A stretch of 64,000 bases of DNA from positions 88,028,632-88,092,631 of the forward strand of contig CM035407.1 in NCBI GenBank assembly GCA_020310875.1, written 5' to 3'. The notes beneath the pieces are model-generated. The model saw only the letters and a program-made list of their open reading frames with translations. It made no database searches and was not told the origin of the DNA. This document shows, piece by piece, positions 45,443-58,100 of the stretch. This DNA comes from Ceratopteris richardii (lineage: Eukaryota > Streptophyta > Polypodiopsida > Polypodiales > Pteridaceae). Each line of letters opens with the position of its first letter. Within the stretch, counting starts at the first letter, position 1. Both the position numbers and the translations under genes were made by a program.

Positions 45443-47644
45443 ATGGTATCATAGCAACATCAAGGTAAAATGGGAGATGGATTTCCATCATTAATTGACA
45501 AATTGGAAAAGCACAATTATCCAGCTTGGTCCTAAGGATGAAGGCTTACCCCCAAGGAAGAAGCTTATATGGATACATATCAGGAGATGAAGAAATGGCA
45601 ACCTTTAGAAGCAAAAACCAACCTACAAGAGAGGAGCAAGAGAGACTAGCTACATGGTGTGCAAAGGATGCTCTAGACAGGTCTTACATACTCAATTCAA
45701 TATCGGATTCTTTGTTACCTCATATTAGGAATTGTAAGACTTCCTAAGAGACTTGGGAAGTACTATCTTCATACTTCTCATCAAATACAAGGGCTAAAAA
45801 GAACCAGCTTTGGATGGAGTTCACAACCTTGAAGAAGCAACCAAAGCAAAGTGTAGCTGACTATGTGACCAAGATGAAGGATGTAGCTGATCAACTTGAG
45901 AGTATTGGAGAAGAAATACAATAAGAGCAGATACCACAACAATGGACCTATATAAGGACATGGAGATACCTAACCTCAATACATTGATGGGGAACTCTTC
46001 ACATATGAGACAAAGCGCAACGAGAATGGAGATACTTCTAGAGGTAATCAATCTTCTACCCTTTACACAGATAAAAATAAAAGTAAATATAAAGGCAAAG
46101 GTAAGAGAAATGAAGAAGATGAAAATATCTCCCAAGTGAATTTTAGAGGTAGACGAAGAGGTACTAGAGGAAGGGAGAGAGGAGAAAACAAGGTAGGGGG
46201 AGACCATACAATTCTTCACTTTGCAACATTTGTGGCTTGACCAATCATACCATAGATGAATGCTTCAAGAATACAAAGAGTCAGAGATGAAGAGGCTTCC
46301 ACAAAGGAGGTTATGGACAATCAAGAGGCAGGTTCAATAATGGAGGAAACAACTAACATCACAATTACAACCATGAAGACAACAAAAACTATCAAGGAGG
46401 CTTCACAAGAAGAAGAGACTACAACAACTATACAGATGACCAAGAGGAATCCTTATTACTCATGAATATGATAGCCAAGCAAGGTAAAGATGATGAGTAC
46501 CTATTCTACATTGATTCTGGCTGTTCCAATAATGTAGCAGGCAATGTAGCATTATTGTCTCACCTTGAAGAGCCCAAAGGAAAGAATGAAGTCCAGACAA
46601 GTGATGACACTAGGCACTCAGTAAAAAAGATTGTAAATGTTAAAGCATTTGATGGTAACATGAATCTTCTAAGCAGGGTATTGTATGTGCCAACTATAAC
46701 CAAGAATCTAATGAGTGTTGGATAGATTGTTGACAGGGGTTTATAGGTTAGATTCACAAGGCATGGATCATATGTGGAGGACCCCCTCAAGAAGGCTTCA
46801 AGAGGATTGCAAAAGGTGAGAAATCTGGTAGATGTTTTACCTTTGAAGTTGAAGATACATGGAATATTGCTCTCTTCAATTATAAGGACCAAACCCTATC
46901 TGACTTGGAGATATGGCATAAGAGACTAGGACATATAGGTGAAAGGACATTGAAGCAAATATGCAGGAATTAGTGTGCATGGCATCCCAAATGTGTCTGA
47001 GCAACACATGATTTACAAACGTGGAGCATGCCAATTTAGCAAGTCACATAGGCAACCATTCAACAAAAGAAGATACATGCTTGTACACACAGATGTGTGG
47101 GGTCCTAGAAGAGAACCATCAATTTTAGGGTCAAGGTTTTATGTTTCATTCATAGATGACTATAGTAGGTGGACAATACTTTATTTTATGAAGCATAAAG
47201 ATGAACTCTTCACTTGTTTCAAGAAGTATTCGGAATTGATTGAGAATCAAACAGGTAAAAGTTTGAAGAGTCTGAAATCTGATGGAGGTGGTGAGTATTT
47301 CTCATATGAGATTGACTCTTTCTTACAATACAGAGGTATAAAGAGAAAGATCACAAGAAGGCACACTCTTGAACAGAATGAAGTGGCAGAAAGAACAAAT
47401 AGATTAATAATAGAGGCTGCACGATCAATGTTGAATGAGAAAAAACTCCCTAATTACTTATGCTGAGGTTGTTTCAATAGCCACTTACCTAATCAATAGT
47501 CTCCCATCCAAGTCTCTAGATGGGGTGGCACATTATGAGGCATTGAATGGCAGGAGACCTTCTTTAGTTCATTGTAAGATCTTTTGGTGCATTGCTTATG
47601 CACGCATACCCTCACAAATTAGGGGAAAGCTTGCATATTCAGCT
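44954..47644 (+). mobile_element. Ty1/Copia family B fossil (copy B2), 3'-truncated
   Basis: Plus-strand relative of B1. Parts: 5' LTR, gag from about 45471 (MGDGFPSLIDKLEKHNYPAW), a knuckle near 46230-46265, protease near 46500-46540, GAG-pre-integrase near 46900-46970 and integrase about 47050-47640 (SFIDDYSRWTILYF near 47145). Coding similarity stops near 47640 and a hexanucleotide array begins at once, so reverse transcriptase, RNase H and the 3' LTR are absent. About eight breaks. Confidence 0.9.
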
Positions 47645-48327
47645 CATGGTTACGGTCATGGTTATGATTATGGTTATGGTTATGGTTATGGTTATGGTTA
47701 TGGTTATGGTTATAGTTATGGTTATGGTTATGGTTATGGTTATGGTTATGGTTATGGTTATGGTTATGGTTATGGTTATGGTTATGGTTATGGTTATGGT
47801 TACGATTATGGTTACGATTATGGTTACGATTACGATTATGGTCATGGTTACAGTTACGGTTATGGTTATGATTACGGTTATGGTTATGGTTATGGTTATG
47901 GTTATGGTTATAGTTCTAGTTACGGTTATGGTTATGGTCATGGTTATGGTTACGATCACAGTCATGGTCATGGTCATGTTCATGGTCATGGTCATGGTCA
48001 GGTTCATCATCATGGTCATGGTCATGGTCATGGTCATGGTCATGGTTATGGTCATGGTTATGGTTATGGTTGTGGCTACGGTTATGGTTATAGTTATGGT
48101 TATGGTTATGGTTATGGTTATGGTTATGGTTATGGTTATGGTTATGGTTATAGTTATGGTTATGGTTATGGACATGGATATGGATATGGTTATGGATTTA
48201 TGGTTATGGTTATGGTTATGGGTACCATTATGGCTAGGGTTATGGGCATGGTTATGGGTATAGTTATGGGTATGGTTATGGGTACGGTTATGGTTATGGT
48301 TATGGTTATGTTTATGGTTATGGTTAC
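47645..48327. repeat. Hexanucleotide array (ATGGTT)n, array 1
   Basis: About 680 bp of ATGGTT units with dispersed variants (ACGGTT, ATGGTC, ATAGTT, ATGGGT). The central part (about 47930-48050) is enriched in the GGTCAT variant. Because the unit is two codons long, all frames stay open as Tyr-Gly, Met-Val or Leu-Trp repeats; these are not genes. The array abuts Copia B2 on the left and LTR-D on the right. Confidence 0.95.
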
Positions 48328-48822
48328 TGTTATCAGGATCTTGCTCACATGCACACGGAGGTTACGAATGTAGAAAACACATAGAAAAATAGAGATGCCA
48401 AGAGACGAGACTGAATGCAGTATTGGCTGTAATCTCCCCCCATGCACTCTGTTTTGACAGTCCACAGAGTGCATGTATTTATAGGAATTTTTGATTACGT
48501 CAAAAAGAGTGGTTACATGAGAGCGGCTTCGAAAAGCATGCGTGAAAGTAAAAGTTGGTGACTTTTGTGGAAAGCCTTTGCTTTTCATATCATAATTACA
48601 GTCTACAATGACCCTTATTCTAATCACTAATTTTTTAACTATTTCTAACAATAGAATCTTCTACGGGGGTTTATTTACAAATGAAATTATGAATCAAATT
48701 GATTGATGTCCGCCCTAAAGTCAGATTATTGATGTCCGCCCTTTCACACCCTCACGAGCCTTCAACTGCTATGTCAAAAACACCAAAACACATTAATACA
48801 TTAATAAATTAACACTCCAACA
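48328..48822 (-). repeat. LTR-D, copy 1 (495 bp)
   Basis: On the minus strand it starts TGTTGGAGTGTTAATTTATT and ends CCTGATAACA (TG...CA). A TATA-like box CCTATAAATACATGC lies at about 48474-48488, within the expected U3/R part. A second copy in the opposite orientation starts at 51628. No primer-binding site follows its end, so it is a 3' or solo LTR. Confidence 0.72.
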
Positions 48823-49140
48823 ATGCATTGTTCAACATATTCCATAAGTTATAACATGTGTCAGCTGAAAAGCAACTGACCTCAGTTGATAAAAGAAAAA
48901 TAAACATGGATGGCTAGGCATATGTTCCATCACTGAACAAAATAAATAAGCATGTTCCATGTAAAACACATGCATGGAAATGTTCATGGAGGCATTAAAT
49001 TATTAGAATTATCTATGAGGTGCTAACATAGTCTTAAATAAGTCAATATTCTAATTCATTTTCAAAAGTATATCTAAAGTATGATCCTACATACTAAATT
49101 CTATGTGTAAATGCATTACATATAATCAAAGAAAATTAGA
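48823..49140. other. Unassigned, probably internal to the D element
   Basis: AT-rich sequence between LTR-D copy 1 and the gag-like fossil. The first ~40 bp are shared, inverted, with the flank of LTR-D copy 2 (51590-51627). Confidence 0.4.
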
Positions 49141-49912
49141 CTAGCAAAAGGACTTTTGTTGTTGATGTGGTTGCTGCAAACTGATCCTCTTGATAATCCT
49201 TTGGTACTCATTCTCCACATCATGAGTAAAGGCAATAGCTTCATGAAGCGATGTAGGTCGGCATGAGCAAAGCTTTGCTTGAATTTCCTTCTCTAAACCA
49301 TCATTATACTTCTTCTTCATAGTATCATCTAAAACATCTTCAAGCAAGCGAAGAGGTACTAAGTATTGGTAGAGCCGGTCCGCATAGGTTGTAAACATAT
49401 CACCTTCCATCCATGTAAATTTAGCCCCCAATTGTCGAACTCGTAGGTTGAACTATAAGGGTAGAAAAGAATCCTTAAACTTTTCTTGAAAAGCCTTCCA
49501 TGTGCTTGGACAATCTACACTATGAAAATATCATTCCACCAAAGCTCAGCTTTTTCAGCTAAATGATTAGTGAAAAATTTGACTCTTTCACTTTCAACAT
49601 ATGTTTCATCAGTATAAAAATCATCAAACTGTGACAACCATGAAAGGATAAAAGGGCCATCCTTATGGCCATCAAACTGTAAAAACTTGTAATTCTTAAT
49701 GGCAATCTTGGAATGCGTGCCATCCGACTAGGCAGAGACAATAGCTTTGACCACCCTCGTAAATCAGTTTGCATCTTTTTGAGTATTTCATCACGTTTTT
49801 GGATCTGGTTCTGAGCGCCTCATAGTTCATGTCGGAGGAGCTCAAGTTGTTGCTCGAGTGTTACCTCTAGTAGAGGTGATTCGCCGAAATCCTCCATGTT
49901 GTTCATAGGGTC
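49141..49912 (-). mobile_element. gag-like fossil of an LTR element (D)
   Basis: On the minus strand this shows a start near 49912 (MDPMNNMEDFGESPLLEV), a gag-like core, and MGAKFTWMEGDMFTTYADRL...LEKEIQAKLCSCRPTSLHEA near 49430-49230. This resembles the Ty3/Gypsy gag family. No pol follows before LTR-D at 48822. It may be a gag-only non-autonomous element or a heavily deleted one. Several breaks (about four). Confidence 0.72.
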
Positions 49913-50076
49913 CATGAGGATGTAGAGAACAAAACCCTCTTGCTAGATATGTAAAACAATTTTTGAGATTGTTTGAGTTAAAATGTAAAAGGAAGGGTTG
50001 TTCTTGGGAATTGAAAAAGTAAGAAAGAGATGAAAGTTGCATTAAATAAAAGAAAAGAGAAGTAGAGTGACAATAC

Positions 50077-50150
50077 AAAGAGATAGTGTAGTGGTAAAAC
50101 ACTTCCCTTGTGTGGGTGAGGTTGTGGGTTCAAATCCTCCCACCTTGGTG
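50077..50150 (+). repeat. tRNA-like repeat with perfect A and B boxes
   Basis: Box A TAGTGTAGTGG (50084-50094) matches TRGYNNARNGG completely, and box B GGTTCAAATCC (50127-50137) matches GGTTCRANNCC completely. A 4-bp D-stem GTGT/ACAC is present. The acceptor stem does not pair, so it is not a working tRNA gene. It is best read as the head of a tRNA-derived SINE or a tRNA pseudogene; the 3' extent is not clear. Confidence 0.65.
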
Positions 50151-50261
50151 AATATAAAACTCCTTATTGCCACTCATAAATTAAAATTGGTTCGTACATA
50201 GCCAACGGTTGCCAAGGAGCCTTGGGTGCCAAAGTAATGCCTTAATTATGTCACACTGAGA

Positions 50262-50779
50262 AATGGAACATGGAAGTTCACTATTATGAGTGATACATGA
50301 TAGAGTAGAAGAGATGAGATATGAGAAAACTCAATGTATTAATGCACATAAGTTACATTGATATTGGCAATGAATGATTGAAAAATGTGAGGGCAATGGT
50401 AGAGCTATAGTGTGAGATCAGTATCCATATGAAATACCTCTGAATGTCTCTCCAAATCAAGCTTTTTTAGCGGCTCATTCACACGCCTAGATAGTCCTCT
50501 TTTATACCATGTTTGTTGGAGCCAAGATTCAAATTGAGTTTGAATCTTTACCTAAAAGTGTTCCAAGGTTTTAGGAGTTGATTTGCCATGAATTCCCACC
50601 AGATAATTCATGGAAAGATTCTCCTAAGTACTTGTGATTGAAGCGATTTCATATATGCACTTTTACAAGGAGTAAAAATCAATCTTTTACAAGAGATCAT
50701 TCATGTGGTAATACATAATGCACATATGATCTTATGGCTAATTGGACAACCATGTAGGTTTGGAGTAATTGCACCAACA
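50262..50779 (-). repeat. Family B LTR fragment
   Basis: Aligns with about 19630-20206 of the B1 3' LTR: ATGTATTAATGCACATAAGTTACATTG near 50334, TTATACCATGTTTGTTGGAGCC near 50502, and end GGAGTAATTGCACCAACA at 50779. The (ATGGTT)n array 2 starts at the very next base. Confidence 0.88.
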
Positions 50780-51597
50780 ATGGTTATGGTTATGGTTGTG
50801 GTTATGGTTTAGTTATGGTTATGGTTGTGGTTGTGGTTATGGTTATGGTTACAGTTATGGTTATGGCTATGGTTATGGTTATGATCATTGTTACAATTAT
50901 GGTTGCAATTATGGTTATGATTATGGTTCCGGTTATGGTTGCACATATGGTTATAGTTATGCTTATGGTTATTTTCATGGTCATGGTCATGGTAATGGTT
51001 ATGGTTATAGTTATGGTTAAGAGTATGGTTACAATTATGGTTATGGTTAAGATTATGGTTACAATTATGGTTAGGGTGATGGTTCGGTTATGGTTACAGT
51101 TATGGTTAGGATTATGATTACGGTCATGGTTACGGTTATGGTTATGATTATGTCTATGGTTATGACTATGGTTATGGTTATGGTTATGGTTAAGGGTATG
51201 GTTATGGTTATGGTTATGGTTATGGTTATGGTTATGGTTATGGTTATGGTTATGGTTATGGTTGTGGTTATGGTTATGGTTATGGTTATGGTTATGGTTA
51301 TGGTTATGGTTATGGTTATGGTTATGGTTATGGTTATGGTTATGGTTATGGTTGTGGTTATGGTTATGGTTATGGTTATGGTTATGGTTATGGTTATGGT
51401 TATGGTTATGGTTATGGTTATGGTTATGGTTATCGCATGGTTATGGTTATGGTTATGGTTATGGTTATGGTTATGGTTATGGTTATGGTCATGGTTATGG
51501 TCATGCTCATGGTCATGGTTATAGTCATGGCTATGCTTATGGCTATGGTTATGGTTATGGCTATGGTTATGGTTATGGTTATGGTTATGGTTATGTT
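50780..51597. repeat. Hexanucleotide array (ATGGTT)n, array 2
   Basis: About 820 bp of the same unit as array 1. Its left third is degenerate and its centre (about 51190-51480) nearly perfect. It abuts the TG end of a family B LTR on the left and the LTR-D flank on the right. Open frames across it are artefacts of a six-base unit. Confidence 0.95.
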
Positions 51598-51800
51598 ATA
51601 AATTATGGAATGTGTTGAACAAGGCATTGTTGGAGTGTTAATTTATTAATGTATTAATATGTTTTAGTGTTTTTGATATAGTAGCTGAAGGTTCATGAGG
51701 GCGTGAAAGATGTGAAAGGGCGGACATCAATAATCCAACTTTAGGGTGGACATCAATAGTGTGACTTATAATTTATTTAGTTTCTAAATAAACCCACTTA
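51598..51800 (+). repeat. LTR-D, copy 2 with shared flank
   Basis: LTR-D begins at 51628 (TGTTGGAGTGTTAATTTATT) in plus orientation. It matches copy 1 for about 165 bp (two GGCGGACATCAAT-type blocks near 51720 and 51746), then diverges near 51795. The ~30 bp before it also match the region next to copy 1, so the homology is wider than the LTR. Confidence 0.7.
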
Positions 51801-52249
51801 AGCTTACTTCAGCTCTTGGCTCATGATTCAAGTAATCTTTTATTTTAACTCTATTCTAATTTAAGAGAGATTTTGAGCATATCACCTTGGGTATTGTTCT
51901 AAACTTTAGGACAAGCTAGAAAAGGGAAACATAAGAGGTGTTTAAAGAACTAATGATTGAGAAACAAGTGGCACGAGTAGTCTAGTCCATCCTAAAAGAC
52001 AAAGGAAAATTTATTGGATTGAATGTTATTAAGTAATTTGATAGTTTTGAGGACCAAGATCAGATCTACGGTCTACCTACAGAGATGCCAACACATTTCT
52101 TCACATAGGTGGTTTACAAATCAATCTTGACATCTATCCAAGCACATATAGAGAAGAGTTGGTGTGATCTTAGGAATTATTTGCAGATTTTACTTAAGAG
52201 GAGTTTAGCTAGGTAGTCATAAGGGTTTTATACGATGGATTCATTCGCC
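51801..52249. other. Unassigned sequence
   Basis: No gene recognised; probably internal sequence of an LTR element. Confidence 0.3.
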
Positions 52250-53290
52250 AAAACCCACTTCATCCCTGACTCATCTGCTAAATGAGTTCTTCAGGAGGTT
52301 TTCTCAACTTCCACAAGCTGACCTAGATTCTTGGAAGTTAGATCTTGTGATTTTATTCCTTAATATTTTAAGTTGTGAAAATAAGGTTGATGTTGGGAGG
52401 AGAATCGAGGAGATGGGAAGGAGATTTGGGTTAAATGAGGATTGCGTGATAGTTAGAAGAGTGATAGAGGCAGTTGCCCAAATGAGGCAATGTCAGGGCA
52501 TCCTTTATAGTAGAAAAGTGCAAATTGTTCCAATGTATCTAAGAGAGACACCTATTCCAGTGGATCCAAATGTATTTGCAACATACACTACAACTAATTT
52601 TGCATCTACATATCAAATGCCATTGGAGTTACAATTAGACATTATTAGCAAAAGAATTGAGAATGTTAAGTCCATGCAAGCATCTCTATCCAAAGAGATG
52701 GCTAGCCTTCATAACAAGGTGTACTCCATGGATTTCAAGACACTGTTCCTACTTAGCCTAGCATGAGGTATGTAGACCCACTACAAAGAAATGCTATGCC
52801 CATGCCAAACATACCTCAAGGATACATAATGTCTCAGGTTTTCCCTCCAATAGAGCCTATTACTCAGCACTTTCCAATGCCACTAGTTCATCCCATGTAT
52901 CAAAGAAATATTGGATCAAATGATAGATGAGGAACTAGAGGATTTGGAGCGGCTGGTGGAAGAAGGTGCATCTAGTGTGATGCCCAAGAACACCATTCTT
53001 ATGCATGCGAGGAGCTAAAACAAGCTAAAGTGCATCAACTAGTTCTTGATATGGACAAAAAGTTATGCAACTTCAGGACTCCTCTTCCTCTATCTACAAA
53101 CTAGGGAAGGGAGGAATGAAGAAATAATACAAAAATCATTCAAATACAATGCTATCCAAGTTAGATCCATTGGATGTAGGATATATAGAAGAAGGTAGAC
53201 CAAAGTCTCAAAAGATTTACCTAATTGAAGCTCTAATGAGAGCTAGAGAAGCGATCATGCAGAAGACTACTTTGAAGTCTCCTATAGATT
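52250..53290 (+). mobile_element. gag-like fossil of an LTR element
   Basis: A plus-strand coding remnant. The open stretch 52347-52766 has LELQLDIISKRIENVKSMQA and a charged helical character. Downstream, around 52965-53010, a CCHC-type knuckle pattern with DAQEHHSYAC is visible, followed by KQAKVHQLVLDMDKKLCNF. This fits the C-terminal gag of a Ty3/Gypsy-type element. No pol or LTR was found next to it. About four breaks. Confidence 0.5.
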
Positions 53291-53714
53291 AATTTATTTT
53301 CTATTCAAATATTGGCAATGTTGAGATAAGAGGAGAAGAGACAAGATGTAGGATGTGGAAAAGCTAGAAATAAGAGTGACTAGAAGCAAAGTAAAGATGA
53401 TGAGGAAAATGTCAAAGATATTGAAAAGAAAGTCCATTTTGAGTAGCCTAGTGCTTCTCAAGAAGAGACAAAAAGAAATGAAATTAGAGAGGGAAAGATG
53501 CCAGTCAAGCACAATCAAACGTTAAAAAAAGCCAATTAAAAATCAAGAAACAAAGGAAGTAGCTGAAGTATTTTGATGGCGATGCACCACAATGTGCTCT
53601 CCATCCTGAGAGCTCCACAACGATATCCTTTGAGAAGAAAAACAAACTCCAAGTGTTGTACATGGTACTCCACATAGAGGCTGCATAATACATAGAAAAA
53701 CAGAGTACATAGGG
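53291..53714. other. Unassigned sequence
   Basis: No recognisable gene. Ends where the family A LTR starts. Confidence 0.3.
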
Positions 53715-53945
53715 TGTTAATATATTTAGGTAGTGATGTGTGTGAACACTCTACAACCATCGAGGCACTTTTTTCCCTCTTTAGGAGGTTTTTTTGCCCC
53801 AGCTTGTATATACGCCTATTGCCCTAATGGGCTAATTGTCTTTGTACATTGTAGTGGTAATACATTCAGTATTGTGTTTTGAGCTCCAAGCTTCTTCTTC
53901 TTCCTTGTGTTGTTCATGTGCTTCCGCAGACGTCTAACTCCAACA
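53715..53945 (+). repeat. 5' LTR of Copia A4 (231 bp)
   Basis: Starts TGTTAATATATTTAGG and ends CTCCAACA, followed by ATTGGTATCAAAGCAGG as primer-binding site. Close copy of 2055-2284. Confidence 0.93.
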
Positions 53946-55181
53946 ATTGGTATCAAAGCAGGTCGCCGCTTCATTTAGGGCATCGTCAACACTCCTCCCA
54001 TTGTAGTCTCAAAATTGCACGAATTTTGGTGAGCATACTCAGGGTGTTTCAGAGATCAAAACAGCTTTGCTATGTGGTTCCAAAATCGCGATTTGAGCTC
54101 GTTTTGACCTCCGAATGCACTATCACAGTGCTTGTGTAGGCTCTTTTATCTTTTTCTGCCAAAGGTATATACCAATTTTGGTTCACCAGTATAAGCATCT
54201 CAAAGTCTACTACAAGTTTAGTAGAATTCATCTGGGCAATTTTGTTCAATTTTTTGAGATACAGTCAATTTTATACATCAAGGTATTTTAGTCACCTGCC
54301 ATGGCTGAAAGCAGTGATGTATTCCGTAAGGATAAGTTGGATGGTACCAACTACCCGTTATGGGCTTATATGATGTGATATGTATTGGTTGCAAAAGGAC
54401 TATGGAATATTGTACAGGTTGTTGAAAGGCATCCTATTACGCCTGCAAATATAGGTGTTGGAGCTGGTGGAGATGGTGTTAGAGATGATGATATTCTGTA
54501 GATTGTTGTTCCTGCTATGATTTCTGCTACACGTACTGCAGAGAAAATTTGTTAGGATGGTAGAGATGCCCAAGCACATGCATTGATAGCTTTGACTATT
54601 AAACATGCCATTATTCCTCACATTCGCTCTTGAAGAACAACTAAGGATGCTTGGGATATACTTACCACATTGTACCAAGCTAGGAATGAGGCTCATGTTG
54701 CTTACCTCCGAAAACAGTTGGAGAGTGAGCACATGGGAACAGTTGATTTCTGCTGATGAGGTTATACTAAATAACTCACTTGTGCAGACCATTCTCAATG
54801 GTCTTCCTGATTCATATAAAAGTTTTGCTTCTACTCTTTGGTTGAAAGGCAATCCAAATGCCTTGTCATTTGATGAGTTAAACTTTGTTCTGTTGGAGGA
54901 GGATCAATCCAGGCAAAACACGTCCATTATGTGCATTGCAGATCAAGCTCTCCCGGTTAGTCAGAAGGGCAAAGGAAAAAGGAGCTCTTCAGCTAGTAAG
55001 TAGAAACCTACTAATTTTTCACAATTGAAGAGGGATGACAAAGATGAAAAGAAATCAGAAAAGAAGAACTTGTTTTGCAAGTACCGTAAAGGAAATGATC
55101 ATATCATAAAGAACTATCCAAAACTGGTTGCTAAAGAGGGAAAGAAGAAAGAGGCTGGAATGGTTGTTGTAGAGGCCTCTA
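53715..55181 (+). mobile_element. Ty1/Copia family A fossil (copy A4), gag part only
   Basis: 5' LTR and leader, then gag from about 54301 through the zinc-knuckle region near 55070-55120. Similarity to copy A1 stops at 55181, where the TG end of Copia C begins. The rest of the polyprotein is absent from the window. About six breaks. Confidence 0.9.
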
Positions 55182-58100
55182 TGTTGTAACATCAAGCTTA
55201 CACTATGCTTGAGGTGGATTTGACCTACATCAAAAGCTATCGCGTCGAAAGAATATCCGTTGGAGAGTTCTTTCTCTTATGCTCATTTATTGTTTTTTTC
55301 TTGAGAGATTTTTGATGATTCATTTACCGTTGTAAAAGCCTTGAGCTTTACACATGTAAAGGTAGAAAGATAGAGCCCAAATTCCACGAATTTGTGGTGG
55401 TTGAAGTTGCATTCAATCAAGCAATCAAATCACCTAAAAGTAGATCAAACTAGATCTTCACTTTTCCTAGATTATAGGAAAGTGAATTGATTCCCTCCAA
55501 CAACCATTCCCACCTTCATTTGAATTCAAAATCCACTTGTAGAAGTCTTGGAACACCCCTAGAGTCTATATAAAGACTTGAAATCACTTGCAAAATACAT
55601 GGAAGCAATATACATACACTTGTGACCATCATTGTCTTGCTCCTTCAATTCTCTGCATCATCTTCTTCGCCAACAGTAATCTTGCAGAGGCTGCTGCTCT
55701 CTCTCCAGAGCTCCAAATTAAGTGATAGATGGCTCATTAGAAAGGTATAAGTGTCTAGTTTATGCCTATAAATTTTCATAGCATTTGGTTCAGTAGATTG
55801 GGAGAAATATGAGTTTTTCTATCTCAGGATCAATCTCTGCATATTCCTGAAAAAAAGGAAGTACCACCGGTGAATGTCTCATTCATTCCCATAGCATATT
55901 TTTCTTATTCCTTATACTTTTGTGCATTCTATACACTCAACCCTATTTCTATTACTCCCATAAAAGTATTTTTTCTAATTGTAATCACCTTGGTCGCTAT
56001 GGGCATTTGTTCATTGTCTCTTCCATAGATAGTAAGTTTTTTGAGCTAGTCGACCCACGAACCTATCTGTTTTGTATCGACTCATTCTCCTTGATGCTCC
56101 AAAGTACATAGTGTGTTTCTTTGCACTCATCGCATGCCTATAAGGTCTATTTGAGTCTCCATAAGCTCAAGGGCTGGTCTTGTGCCGGTTGGCTAGACCA
56201 AACTTCGTCACTTTGAAAAACACTTTTCTACCTTCTACAAGCTTCTCCAAGTTCTTTTAGTGGTATCAGAGCTAGATCAAGATGGGTGACGGCTTTCCCT
56301 CAATGATTGAGAAGCTTGATCAACACAACTACGCGGCTATGAAAATGAGGATGGAGGCCTATTTACAAGGTAGAAATCTTTATGGAATTGTAGCAGGTGA
56401 TGAAGCTATGCCTATTCCAAGATCCAAAGGAGGACCTACACGAGAGGAGACAGATAAGCTCACACTTTGGTGCGCAAGGGATGCTCAAGCAAGGTCGTAC
56501 ATACTAAACTCTATCTCTGACTTTCTATTACCACATATTAGAGGATGCAAGACATCTCAAGAGACTTGGGATGCCCTCGAGACTTTCTTTTCTGCTAGTA
56601 CCAAAGCAAGAAAGAATCATCTTTGGAACGAGTTCAACCAAATGAAGAAGACACCTAAACAAACCATCACAGAGTTTGTTACGAAGGTCAAGGAGGTTGC
56701 TGATCAGTTAGAATCCATTAGAGAGCTGATTGAAGAAGAGGTCATCATGAGGCAAATTCTCAATGGCATTCGAAGTGATAAGCAATGACAATCCTTCACG
56801 ACGGCTTATGATCTCATCATGGATGTGCAAACTCCAGAATTCAACATCTTTCTTGGACAACTCTTCAATCAAGAAGCCAACAATAGCATATAGGAGACTT
56901 TCCTATCATGGTAATTCAACTAGTGCTCTATATGCAGATAAGAAGGATAAGAAGCAGAAAGGCAAGAAGAAGGAAGAAGATGAAGAAGAGACCTCCCAAG
57001 CCAACTTCGCAAGCAAGAGCAAGTGGAAAGGGAAGAAGAAATGACCAAAGCAAGACAAAGACAAAGGTCAGAATGTTCAACCTTGTGCCATATGCGATAA
57101 GACCAACCACACCACTCAGAATTGCTGGTTCAATGGGAAGACCCAGAAAGGAAGTGGAAGAGGTAGATATGGCAGCAATAGAGGTAGAGGTCGACACAAC
57201 TTCAACAATAACAATAGAGGCTTTAATAAAAGGGACTACAAAAATTATTCAGAAGATCAACCACATGAAGAATCATTGCTTCTTATGAATCTAAGCCACA
57301 AAGAAGGTAAAGAAGATGATCATTTGTTCTACATAGATTCAGGATGTTCGAATCATGTTGCAAGCAACATTGCTCTTCTATTTGATTTGGAAAGTCCAAA
57401 GCATAGACATGAAGTGCAAATAGGGGATGACAATAAGCACAATGTGGAGAAGATTGGTAATGTCAAAGCTTCCAATGGCAGGACAAACATTCTGAGTAAG
57501 GTTCTCTATGTACCCACTATCACTAAAAACCTAATAAGTGTAGGCCAAATAGTTGAAAAAGGCTTGAAAGTTAGGTTCACCCAGCATGGAGCTTTTGTGG
57601 AAGATCCATGTCAAGGCTTCAAAAAGATAGCCCAAGGTGAGAAGCATGGTAGGCTCTTTACTTTTGAAGTAGGAGAAATCAGGAACATAGCTCTATTCAA
57701 CATTGGGTCTCAAACCCTAAGTGAGCTTGAAGTGTGGCATAAGAGACTTGCTCATGTGAATGAAAGAACCTTGAAGGATATATGCAGGGATCAAAGTGTT
57801 CTAGGACTACCGAACATATCAAAGAAACACATGATCAACAGGTTTTGATGCATATAAGATTGGGAAGGCACAAAGACAACCATTCAACCACAAAGGCTAC
57901 ATCCACAACAACTTATTGGACTTAGTACATACAGATGTATGGGGACCAAGTCAAGAACCTTAATTGGCAGGATCAAGGTATTATGTCTCATTTATTGACG
58001 ACCATAGTAGATGGACTGTTCTATACTTTATCAAGAGTAAGAATGAAGTGTTTGATTGCTTCAAGAAGTATCTTGCACATGTGGAGAATCATACAGGTAG

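Noticed and set aside
47645-48327. Telomere-like repeat
   Set aside because: The unit ATGGTT does not match the plant telomere repeats TTTAGGG or TTAGGG, and the array is internal.
47435-48373. Long open frames translating to Tyr-Gly, Met-Val or Thr-Ile repeats
   Set aside because: They are frames across the (ATGGTT)n array. A six-base unit without a stop keeps several frames open; no start context or domain supports a protein. The same applies to 50769-51618.
50077-50150. Functional tRNA gene
   Set aside because: The acceptor strands (AAAGAGA and CACCTTG) do not pair and the T-stem is imperfect, so only the promoter boxes are tRNA-like.
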